In this document: positions 1-7,002 of the stretch, one piece after another
How the letters are laid out: every line of letters starts with the position of its first letter
How positions within the stretch are numbered: the first letter of the stretch is position 1
Source of the DNA: VRUE01 sp035605695
GTDB lineage: Bacteria; Actinomycetota; Thermoleophilia; Solirubrobacterales; 70-9
Assembly: GCA_035605695.1 (NCBI GenBank)
Contig: DATNGZ010000016.1
Span: forward strand, 89,393 to 153,392
Direction: 5' to 3'
DNA length: 64,000 nt
Notes under the pieces: model-generated
The model's input: the letters and a program-made list of their open reading frames with translations, nothing else
Told to the model about the DNA's origin: nothing
The model's database searches: none
Translations under genes and position numbers: made by a program

Positions 1-668
1 TTGACCGCGGCTGGGACGCCGTTGGCGAAGGCGGCGTAGACACCGTGGCCGGGGATCGCGAGGCGGTCGTCGGGGACGATGTTGGCGGTCGGGAAGCCGA
101 GCTCGCGGCCGCGCTGGTCGCCACCGACCACTTCGCCCTCGACCATGAAGGGGGCGCCGAGGCAGTGCCGGGCGCCCTCCATGTCGCCGGCGGCGACCAA
201 CGCCCTGATCCGGGTCGAGGAGACGGTCTCGCCGTCGACCTCGACCAGTGGCACAACCCTGGTCTGGAACTCCGGGTGGGCGGCGAGCATTGTGGGATCC
301 CCCTTTGCCTTGGCGCCAAAGCGGAAGTTCTCGCCAACCGAGACCTTCTCGGCTCCGAGTCGCTTGACCAGCACTCTCTCGATAAATTCCTCGGCGCTGC
401 GCTGGGCGAACTCGCGGTCGAAGGGGATCACGACCAGCTCGTCCACGCCAAGCCCCTCGATCACGTCGCGCTTGACCCCGGAGGGCATGATCAGCTTCGG
501 CAGCGCCGCTGGGTGCAGGATCTCTAGCGGGTGCGGATCGAAGGTGAGGACCGTGTCGGCGTCGTCGATCACCGCCTGGTGGCCGCGGTGGACGCCGTCG
601 AAGGTGCCGATCGCGACGTGGCGCGGTCGGGGCTCTGCGTCAGGCAGCGAAGTCACCTGGATGCTCAC
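1..668 (-). CDS. ribF: Bifunctional riboflavin kinase/FAD synthetase, C-terminus beyond window
   Basis: Makes FMN and then FAD from riboflavin. The frame opens with GTG at 668 and stays open to the window edge, so about 222 N-terminal codons are visible. The nucleotidyltransferase motif GTFDGVHRGH lies near residues 21-30, and the riboflavin-kinase signature RGRELGFPTANI is near the edge. Odd: only about ten residues separate the GH motif from the TFDPHP strand, where typical RibF proteins have about 16 more, so the first helix after the active-site His is shortened. It is the last visible gene of the rimP-nusA-infB-rbfA-nrnA-truB-ribF run; truB-ribF is a very common order. A palindromic repeat separates it from truB. 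Confidence 0.93.
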   Translation of the reverse strand, partial: MSIQVTSLPDAEPRPRHVAIGTFDGVHRGHQAVIDDADTVLTFDPHPLEILHPAALPKLIMPSGVKRDVIEGLGVDELVVIPFDREFAQRSAEEFIERVLVKRLGAEKVSVGENFRFGAKAKGDPTMLAAHPEFQTRVVPLVEVDGETVSSTRIRALVAAGDMEGARHCLGAPFMVEGEVVGGDQRGRELGFPTANIVPDDRLAIPGHGVYAAFANGVPAAV

Positions 669-674
669 AACAAC

Positions 675-730
675 CCCTTCCGGTGCGCTTTATGGACCTC
701 TGGGGTCCAAAAGGACCACCGGAAGCTCAT
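675..730. repeat. Dispersed palindromic intergenic element, copy 1
   Basis: The outer arms TTCCGGTG (678-685) and CACCGGAA (717-724) are perfectly complementary. The interior GGACC/GGTCC pairing and a CTTTT...ATAAAG segment extend the stem. The element fills the truB-ribF gap and contains the truB stop codon. A second copy with about 50 of 56 identical positions lies at 23160-23215, where it likewise carries the stop codon of the upstream gene. No T-tract follows, so it is not a classical terminator. I see two copies in this window. Confidence 0.75.
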
Positions 731-1377
731 CGCAGGGCCTCCGCAGCGGCCGGGACAAGCGCGGCGATCCGCTCCAGGGGTAGCTCCTCGCCGGCGTCAT
801 CGATGCTGAAGGGCCCGATCGCGGTGCGGCGCAACTGAGCGCAGTAGGCGTCGTCGAGGGTCTCGACCAAGGTGCGGATGTAGGTGCCGGTCGAGCACTC
901 GATCTCATATTCGGCGCTTGTGGCGTCGCTGGCCAGCAGATCGGCGCGGTAGACCTCGATCTCGCGTTCGGGGGTCTCGACCACCTCCCCGCGGTGTGCC
1001 TTGCGGTAGAGCCGCTCGCCGCCGACCCGCACCGCCGAGGTCATCGGCACGCGCTGGCGCACGCGGCCCGTCGGCAGATCCAGCGAAGCCGGAATGCGAC
1101 CGGTCTCGCTCAGCTCTCCGTCGGGATCGCCGGTGCTCGAGCGCCAACCGAGTCGCGCCTCAGCCACGTAGGTCTTCGGCAGGCCGGTGAGGAAGCGCTG
1201 CAGGCGGGTGGCGCCGTCGAGCAGGACGAGCAGCAGGCCGGTGGCAAAGGGGTCGAGCGTGCCGGCGTGGCCCGCCTTGCATTCGTGCTCTCGCCGCACG
1301 GCCTGCACCATGTCGTGGGAGGTTATCCCCGCCGGCTTGTCGCAGAGCAGCACGGTTCCCTCGCCGCGGTGCGCCAT
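727..1377 (-). CDS. truB: tRNA pseudouridine(55) synthase TruB
   Basis: Isomerises U55 in the T-loop of tRNAs. The catalytic-Asp motif GTLDPFATG is at about residues 37-45, preceded by CDKPAGITSHD. The start is ATG 1377, one base after the nrnA stop. A longer in-frame extension exists but lies inside nrnA and has no homology-like content. At 216 residues it is shorter than E. coli TruB (314 aa) and has little room for a C-terminal PUA domain. It sits between nrnA and ribF, a conserved neighbourhood. Confidence 0.93.
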   Translation of the reverse strand: MAHRGEGTVLLCDKPAGITSHDMVQAVRREHECKAGHAGTLDPFATGLLLVLLDGATRLQRFLTGLPKTYVAEARLGWRSSTGDPDGELSETGRIPASLDLPTGRVRQRVPMTSAVRVGGERLYRKAHRGEVVETPEREIEVYRADLLASDATSAEYEIECSTGTYIRTLVETLDDAYCAQLRRTAIGPFSIDDAGEELPLERIAALVPAAAEALR

Positions 1378-1378
1378 C

Positions 1379-2386
1379 TCAGGGGCCGAGCTGGGCGGTG
1401 ACCTCACCGCAGAGGAAGCTGACCAGATCGTCGAGCTCGAGGTCGGTGGAGAAGCCGGCGGCGCGTTTGTGCCCCCCTCCGCCGTGCGCCCGCGCCATCG
1501 CCGAGACGTCGATCTCACCACCGCTGGAGCGCAGGCTGACCTTGCGCGCGGCACGGCCGCGGTCGCCCTGGTCGCGGATCAGCGCCGCCACCTTCGACCC
1601 CTCGATCGAGCGCAGGTGGTCGATGATGCCCTCGGTCATCTCGGCGCCAGCCCCGCTCGCTTCGTAGTCGGCGTCGGTGATGTAGGAGATGATCAGCCGC
1701 TCGCCGCAGTAGCGGCGTATCCCCTCCAGAGCACGCGAGAGCAGCTGCAGCTTCTCGATCGGGACGTGCTCATAGAGGCGCCGGTAGGTCTCGTCGACGG
1801 CGACGCCGGCGTCGATCAGCTCGGCGGCGATGCGATGCGTGCGGGCGTTGGTGTTCTCGTACATGAACTTGCCGGTATCGGTAATCAAGCCGACGTAGAG
1901 CGCCGAGGCGATCTCCGGCGTGATCTCGGCCCCGAGCGCGGTGGCGAGCCCGTAGACGATCTCCGCCGTTGAAGAAGCGCCGGTTTCGACCAGGTTGACA
2001 TCGCCGAAGAGGGTGTTGTCGTGGTGGTGATCGATGTTGATGCGGAAGTTGTTCCCCTCGCTGAGGAACTCGACCGGCATCCGGTCGATGTTGCCGCAGT
2101 CGAGGAAGACGACGGTGCGGTCGGCCATGTCGGCCGGCGGCTCATGAAAGACCTCCTCCAGGGGCAGGAAGCGGTACTCGATCGGCAGCGGGAACTCCTT
2201 CGCCGCCATGAACATCACCGAGTCCTTGCCGAGCTGGCCGAGCAGGTGGTGCATGCCGAGCAGCGAGCCGAGCGCGTCGCCGTCGGGACCCTCGTGGGCG
2301 GTGAGCAGGAAGCGCTCGCGCGAGCGCAGCTCGGCTGCGACCTGCTCGATTCCGACGGTGGTTACGCCGGCGGCGTCGCCGCTCAT
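1379..2386 (-). CDS. nrnA: DHH-family phosphoesterase, NrnA-like oligoribonuclease/pAp phosphatase
   Basis: Degrades short RNA oligonucleotides and 3'-phosphoadenosine 5'-phosphate. Visible metal-binding motifs are HEGPDGDALGS near residue 31, DCGN near 96 and DHHHDN near 119 (the DHH signature), followed by a C-terminal DHHA1 domain ending in GGGHKRAAGF. Its 335 residues match the NrnA length. The ATG at 2386 overlaps the rbfA stop codon, so translation is probably coupled. In many Gram-positives this gene lies between rbfA and truB, which supports the family call; the exact substrate is inferred. Confidence 0.9.
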   Translation of the reverse strand: MSGDAAGVTTVGIEQVAAELRSRERFLLTAHEGPDGDALGSLLGMHHLLGQLGKDSVMFMAAKEFPLPIEYRFLPLEEVFHEPPADMADRTVVFLDCGNIDRMPVEFLSEGNNFRINIDHHHDNTLFGDVNLVETGASSTAEIVYGLATALGAEITPEIASALYVGLITDTGKFMYENTNARTHRIAAELIDAGVAVDETYRRLYEHVPIEKLQLLSRALEGIRRYCGERLIISYITDADYEASGAGAEMTEGIIDHLRSIEGSKVAALIRDQGDRGRAARKVSLRSSGGEIDVSAMARAHGGGGHKRAAGFSTDLELDDLVSFLCGEVTAQLGP

Positions 2387-2724
2387 GGTTCCTCCTCGTC
2401 GAGCAGCAGGCGCGAGATCCGCATGCCCTGCTCGACCGTCTCGTCGTAGTGGAAAGAAAGGGTCGGGGTGCGCTTCATTCGCGTCTCCGCGGCGATCTTC
2501 GCCTGCAGCACGCCGTGCGAGGAGCCCAGGCCGGTCATCGTCGCCTCGCGCTCCTCGTCGGAGCCGAGCACGCTGACGTACACCTTGGCGGCACGGAGAT
2601 CGGGACTGGTCTCAACCGAGGTCACGGTTACGAAGCCGATGCGGGGGTCGCTGAGCTCGGAGATGGCTGCGCCTACCACCTCGCGAAGCACCTCGTTGAT
2701 GCGGCGCATGCGAGGCGTTGCCAT
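2383..2724 (-). CDS. rbfA: 30S ribosome-binding factor A
   Basis: KH-type RNA-binding protein that helps mature the 5' end of 16S rRNA and the small subunit. At 113 residues it has normal length. The typical pattern is visible: MRRINEVLREVV at the start, SDPRIGFVTVTSVETSPDL in the first strands and RMKRTPTLSFHYDET near the C-terminus. It begins one base after the infB stop and its own stop overlaps the nrnA start, placing it inside the translation-factor operon. Confidence 0.95.
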   Translation of the reverse strand: MATPRMRRINEVLREVVGAAISELSDPRIGFVTVTSVETSPDLRAAKVYVSVLGSDEEREATMTGLGSSHGVLQAKIAAETRMKRTPTLSFHYDETVEQGMRISRLLLDEEEP

Positions 2725-2725
2725 C

Positions 2726-4981
2726 CTAATCCAGCGTCTGCTCGACCTGCTTTGTCTTGTAGAACTCGAGCATGTCGCCCTCCTTGACGTCAGCGTAGCC
2801 GTCGAGGACGATGCCGCACTCCTGGCCCTCCTCGACTTCCTGCACGTTGTCTTTGAAGCGGCGCAGGGAGCCGAGTTTGCCGTCCCAGATGACCGTGCCT
2901 TCGCGGATCAGGCGGACGCTGGCGTCGCGGGCGACCTTGCCTTCGGTGACGATGCAGCCGGCGATGCGGCCGACCTTGGAGGCCTTGAAGGTCTGTTTGA
3001 CCTCGGCCTCGCCGAGCGTCTCCTCGACCTCGACCGCCTCCAGCATGCCCTCCATCGCGTTGCGCAGGTCTTCGGTGATTTTGTAGATGACCGAGTAGGT
3101 GCGGACATCGACGCCCTCGCGCTCGGCCGCTTTGCGCGCGTCGGCCAGCGGCCGCACGTTGAAGCCGATGATGATCGCGTCGGAGGCCGAGGCCAGCATC
3201 ACGTCGGACTCGTTGATGCCGCCGGTTTGCGAGTGGATGATGTTGATCCCGACCTGCTCCTGCGGGACCTTGGCGATCTCGTCCTGCAGCGCCTCGAGCG
3301 AGCCGGCGACATCGGCCTTGAGCACGATGTTGAGCTCCTTGATCTCGCCCTCCTGGACCCGCGAGAAGACCTCCTCGAGGCTGACCTTGCGCGCCTGGCG
3401 CCGAGCCAAAGCCTCGGTCTTGAGCCGGTTGGCGCGCTCCTGCGCGTCCTGGCGGGCGCGGCGGTCGTTCTCGACCGCGCGGACGAACTCGCCGGCGTCG
3501 GCGACGCCGTCGAAGCCGAGCACCTCGACCGGCATCCCCGGCCCGGCGCTCTGCACCCGCTTGCCGGTGAAGTCGTGCATCGCCCGCACCCGGCCCCACT
3601 GCGGACCGGCGACCAGCGAGTCGCCGACCTTCAGGGTGCCGCGCTGGACCAGGATCGTGACGACGGGGCCGCGGCCGGGGTCGAGCTGGGACTCGACCAC
3701 GGTGCCTGAGGCGGGAGCGTCGGGGTTAGCGCCAAGTTCCTCCAGCTCAGTGACGAGCAGGATCATCTCGAGCAGCTTGTCGAGCCCTTCGTGGGTCTTG
3801 GCCGAGACGTCGACGTAGACGGTTTCTCCGCCCCAGTCCTCGGGAGTGAGGCCATCGGCAGCGAGCTCGTTGCGGACGCGGTCGGGCTGGGCGCCCTCCT
3901 TGTCGATCTTGTTGACCGCGATCAGGATCGGCACGTCGGCGGCGCGGGCGTGGTCGATCGCCTCTTTGGTCTGCGGCATGACGCCGTCGTCAGCGGCGAC
4001 GACGACGACGGCGATGTCGGTGACCTTGGCGCCGCGGGCGCGCATCGCGGTGAAGGCGGCGTGACCGGGCGTATCGAGGAAGGTGATCGTCTTCTCGGCG
4101 TGGTGGACTTGGTAGGCGCCGATGTGCTGGGTGATGCCGCCGGCCTCGCCGGCGGCGACCTCGGTCTCGCGGATCGCGTCGAGCAGCGAGGTCTTGCCGT
4201 GGTCGACGTGGCCCATGATCGTGACCACCGGCGGCCGGTCGGCCAGCTCCTCGTCGCTGTCCTCGAACTCCGGCTCCTCGGGCTCCTCGTCGGCGATGGT
4301 GACGATCTCGAGCTTGCGGTCGTACTCGTCGGCGATCGCCGCGATCGACTCGTCGGTGAGGGTCTGGGTAAGGGTCGCCATCTCCCCCATCGTCATCAGC
4401 TTCTTGATCACCTCGGCACTGCCCAGGCCAAGCAGCTCAGCGACCTCACGCACGGTCGCGCCGGATGGGACCTTCGTCGCCTCGGGCTCGACCTCAGCGG
4501 CTTTGGGCGGCGGCTCCTCCAGCAACGGCCGGCGGCGCCTGCCGCCACGCCTGCGCGGCGGACGCTGGGGCGGCGGCCCGCCCATCTGATCGCGACGGGC
4601 AGCCTGCGAATCGATCACCACACGACGCTTTTTGCCAGCGCCACCACCCGTCGCACCGCCAGCAGCGGGTTTGCCTGCGGGTCGAACAGGGCCTTTCGAG
4701 GCTTGAGATGCGGGCGGAGCGGGTTTGGGAGCAGCCGGCTTAGGCGCCTCGGCGGTTTTTGGCGGCTGCGGTGCGGCAGCCGGATGCGCGGGCTCGGTCT
4801 CGGTTGTTGTGGCGGCTCCACCGTTCCCCTTGGCGGCCTGAATTGCCTTCAGCGCGGCTGCCTCGTCGACGCTCGAAGCGGCAGCTTTAGCCTCGATCCC
4901 AGCGTTTTTAAGCGCGGCAAGTACCTCTTTGCTCTCCAGCCCTTGCGCTTTGGCGATCTCGTGAACCCGTTTTTTCGCCAC
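2726..4981 (-). CDS. infB: Translation initiation factor IF-2
   Basis: GTPase that delivers initiator fMet-tRNA to the 30S subunit. The 751 residues show an IF2-N helix module (MAKKRVHEIAKAQG), an Ala/Pro/Lys-rich linker with an Arg-Gly-rich patch near residues 135-155, a second IF2-N-like module, and the G domain with GHVDHGKT, DTPGH and NKID motifs near residues 256-350. The C-terminal domains that bind initiator tRNA follow. Its start codon meets the nusA stop. The small ylxR gene usually found between nusA and infB is absent. Confidence 0.97.
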   Translation of the reverse strand: MAKKRVHEIAKAQGLESKEVLAALKNAGIEAKAAASSVDEAAALKAIQAAKGNGGAATTTETEPAHPAAAPQPPKTAEAPKPAAPKPAPPASQASKGPVRPAGKPAAGGATGGGAGKKRRVVIDSQAARRDQMGGPPPQRPPRRRGGRRRRPLLEEPPPKAAEVEPEATKVPSGATVREVAELLGLGSAEVIKKLMTMGEMATLTQTLTDESIAAIADEYDRKLEIVTIADEEPEEPEFEDSDEELADRPPVVTIMGHVDHGKTSLLDAIRETEVAAGEAGGITQHIGAYQVHHAEKTITFLDTPGHAAFTAMRARGAKVTDIAVVVVAADDGVMPQTKEAIDHARAADVPILIAVNKIDKEGAQPDRVRNELAADGLTPEDWGGETVYVDVSAKTHEGLDKLLEMILLVTELEELGANPDAPASGTVVESQLDPGRGPVVTILVQRGTLKVGDSLVAGPQWGRVRAMHDFTGKRVQSAGPGMPVEVLGFDGVADAGEFVRAVENDRRARQDAQERANRLKTEALARRQARKVSLEEVFSRVQEGEIKELNIVLKADVAGSLEALQDEIAKVPQEQVGINIIHSQTGGINESDVMLASASDAIIIGFNVRPLADARKAAEREGVDVRTYSVIYKITEDLRNAMEGMLEAVEVEETLGEAEVKQTFKASKVGRIAGCIVTEGKVARDASVRLIREGTVIWDGKLGSLRRFKDNVQEVEEGQECGIVLDGYADVKEGDMLEFYKTKQVEQTLD

Positions 4982-6573
4982 TAGGCTTGCTCTGCCTCCT
5001 CGGCGACGGGCTCCGGCTCTGCCTCGACGGTTCCATCCTGAGGCTCAGCGGCGTCTTCTGCGGGTGGCGTCGAGGATGGGACGTCGCCCGCAGCTTGCGA
5101 GGACGACGGGTCATCCTCGACGACAGGACCCGCAGCCGATTCCTCAGAACCCTCAGCGGGAGCCTCCTCGACCGCTTCGGCCTCAGCAGCGGCCGCAGCC
5201 TCGTCGAACTCGGATTCGGCTCGCGCGACGATCTCGTCGACCTGCCCCTGATCGGCATCGGGATCGGCAAGGATCGCGACCTCGGTCTCGGTGACCGGCG
5301 CCATCACCAGCATCTGGTTGGTATCGAAGCGGCTCAGCGCCTGGTGCTGGGGCAGGCCGCAGTAGGTCGAGTCGGCGATCGCCGCGTTCGGGCAGCGACG
5401 GCCGTTCGAGAGCACCGCCAGGCAGCGGCCGTCGAAGGTTTCTTCACCCTCGTACTCGACGTCCTGGTCCTCCTGCGAGAACTCGGTCTCCGACTTGATA
5501 TCGACCCGCCAGCCGGTCAGGCGGGCGGCGAGGCGGGCGTTCTGGCCGTCGCGACCGATCGCCAGCGAGAGCTGGTCGTCGGGGACGATCACGGTCGCCT
5601 GGCGCTCGTCGTCGTCGACGATCACCTCGCGCACGCGGGCCGGCGAGAGCGCCTTGGCGACGAAGCGGGCGGGCTCGTCGTTGTGGGGAATGATGTCGAT
5701 CTTCTCGCCGCGTAGCTCGGAGACGACCATCCGCACCCGTGAGCCGCGCGGACCAACGCAGGCGCCGACCGGGTCGACGCCGTCGGCGTGAGAGATCACC
5801 GCGATCTTCGAGCGGTAGCCCGGCTCACGCGCGACGCCGACGATCTCGACCAATTTGTCGGCGATCTCGGGGACCTCCATTTCAAAGAGCTTCTTGATCA
5901 GCTCGGAGCTGCGACGGGAGACGACGATCGCCGGCCCTTTGGTCGAGTCGGAAACATCGGTGATCACGGCCTTTACCCGCATGCCGTGGTCGTAGCGCTC
6001 GTTGTAGACCTGCTCGGACTTGGGCAGCAGCGCCTCGACCCGCTCGCGCAGCTGGACCAGCGTGTAGCGCTTGTCGGACTGCTGGATGATCCCGGTGATC
6101 AACTCGCCGACCCGGTCCTGGTACTCGTCGAACATCATCATCCGTTCGGCCTCGCGGATCCGCTGCAGGATCACCTGCTTGGCGGTCTGGGCAGCGATGC
6201 GGCCGAAGTCTTCGGGGGTGACGTCGCGGGTCGTGATCTGGTCCTCGTAAGGAGCAATCATCTCCGGGTCGAGCTCGGGATCCTCGGGCTCGCGCAGCTC
6301 CCCGGTTTCGGGATCGATTTCGCGCTCTTCCTCCTCCTGCGCCTCGGCCGCCTCGGCGAGCAGCTTCTCCTCCAGCTCGGGCGGCAGGATCAGTTCGAAG
6401 ACGAGGAAGTCACCGGTCTCGTGGTCGAGGTCGACGCGGGCGTATTTCGCCGCGCCGGGGGTCTTCTTGTAGGCGGAGAGCAGCGCGTCCTCGAGCGCGT
6501 CCATCAGCTTGTCGGCGGAGATCCCCTTCTCCTGCTCCAGGGCCTTGACTGCCTCGACGATCTCCTTGCTCAC
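4981..6573 (-). CDS. nusA: Transcription termination/antitermination factor NusA with C-terminal Cys-rich motif
   Basis: Binds RNA polymerase and nascent RNA to modulate pausing, termination and antitermination. The order is an N-terminal polymerase-binding domain, an S1 domain (residues about 170-230), two KH domains including GACVGPRGSRVRMV and AIGRDGQNARLAARL, then an unusual tail. Near residues 387-410 there is a C-x9-C-x10-C-x4-H pattern resembling a small zinc-binding fold, followed by an acidic Ala/Glu-rich low-complexity end. The start is GTG 6573, overlapping the rimP stop with a good AAGGAG upstream. The Cys motif is discussed in findings. Confidence 0.95.
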   Translation of the reverse strand: MSKEIVEAVKALEQEKGISADKLMDALEDALLSAYKKTPGAAKYARVDLDHETGDFLVFELILPPELEEKLLAEAAEAQEEEEREIDPETGELREPEDPELDPEMIAPYEDQITTRDVTPEDFGRIAAQTAKQVILQRIREAERMMMFDEYQDRVGELITGIIQQSDKRYTLVQLRERVEALLPKSEQVYNERYDHGMRVKAVITDVSDSTKGPAIVVSRRSSELIKKLFEMEVPEIADKLVEIVGVAREPGYRSKIAVISHADGVDPVGACVGPRGSRVRMVVSELRGEKIDIIPHNDEPARFVAKALSPARVREVIVDDDERQATVIVPDDQLSLAIGRDGQNARLAARLTGWRVDIKSETEFSQEDQDVEYEGEETFDGRCLAVLSNGRRCPNAAIADSTYCGLPQHQALSRFDTNQMLVMAPVTETEVAILADPDADQGQVDEIVARAESEFDEAAAAAEAEAVEEAPAEGSEESAAGPVVEDDPSSSQAAGDVPSSTPPAEDAAEPQDGTVEAEPEPVAEEAEQA

Positions 6574-6809
6574 TGGGGCTCCTTGTGATTGCTGTACTTG
6601 GGTCCGGGCGAGGACACCTCCAGCGAGTACTCGGCCCGCAGATGATTGAGGTGCTTGGTGACCTTTTCGCAGAGGGCGAGGTCGACGCCACTCGGGTGGT
6701 CGATGAAGAGGCGCAGCGATTCCTTGCCGGGCTGCTCTACGGCGACCAGGTCGAGTTCGGAATCGAGCTCACGAAGCTGCTGCTGGATGTCATTTTGAAG
6801 GTCTTGCAT
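6570..6809 (-). CDS. rimP: Truncated RimP-like ribosome maturation protein (N-terminal domain only)
   Basis: RimP assists 30S assembly and normally has about 150 residues in two domains. This one has only 79. The N-terminal alpha/beta domain is recognisable (LRLFIDHPSGVDLALCEKV, then YSLEVSSPG), but the protein stops about 12 residues after the SPG hallmark. There is no room for the C-terminal SH3-like domain because nusA starts at its stop codon. The rimP-nusA-infB order supports the assignment. A terminator-like hairpin ends about 14 bases before its ATG. Confidence 0.8.
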   Translation of the reverse strand: MQDLQNDIQQQLRELDSELDLVAVEQPGKESLRLFIDHPSGVDLALCEKVTKHLNHLRAEYSLEVSSPGPKYSNHKEPQ

Positions 6810-6822
6810 TGGCTTGAGGCGT

Positions 6823-6846
6823 AAAAAAAGTGGGCCAGGCCCACTT
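6823..6846 (-). terminator. Hairpin plus T-tract just before rimP (attenuator candidate)
   Basis: A 19-base inverted repeat at 6828-6846 (arms AAGTGGGCC and GGCCCACTT) runs directly into seven T residues on the minus strand, the form of an intrinsic terminator. It lies between a promoter-like -10 box (6881-6886) and the rimP ATG (6809). It would therefore act within the rimP-nusA leader rather than only ending the upstream coaBC transcript. NusA-dependent autoregulation of this operon is known in other bacteria; its use here is inference. Confidence 0.6.
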
Positions 6847-6880
6847 CGAGGTACATCGGGACGAACAAAAGCTTGAGGTC

Positions 6881-6886
6881 AGTATA
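6881..6886 (-). promoter_or_regulatory. Candidate -10 box for rimP-nusA-infB operon
   Basis: The minus strand reads TATACT here, one base from the TATAAT consensus. A start point near 6874 would give a leader of about 65 nt containing the terminator-like hairpin. No convincing -35 box is seen; that position falls in the palindrome downstream of coaBC. The same TATACT hexamer precedes mihF. Confidence 0.4.
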
Positions 6887-6905
6887 GCTCGGCCTTGCGC
6901 TCAGG

Positions 6906-7000
6906 CCAGCGGGTCCTGTCGCGGCGGCCCTCCCCCATGTGCTCGGACGCCTTCGGCGCCCTGCGCTATGGGGGACCCCCGCCACCGCGCCACCCGCTGG
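6906..7000 (-). terminator. 95-bp imperfect palindrome after coaBC
   Basis: The outer arms CCAGCGGGT (6906-6914) and ACCCGCTGG (6992-7000) match perfectly. Inside them lie CGCGG/CCGCG and TCCCCCAT (6931-6938)/ATGGGGGA (6968-6975), with a small inner GGACGCC/GGCGCCC stem. The structure begins three bases after the coaBC stop. It could end or stabilise the coaBC transcript, although no T-tract follows. Confidence 0.45.
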
Positions 7001-7002
7001 AG

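Noticed and set aside
2468..4984. Long plus-strand reading frames opposite infB (up to 413 codons)
   Set aside because: They are antisense shadows of a clearly conserved gene in very GC-rich DNA, with no recognisable protein motif.
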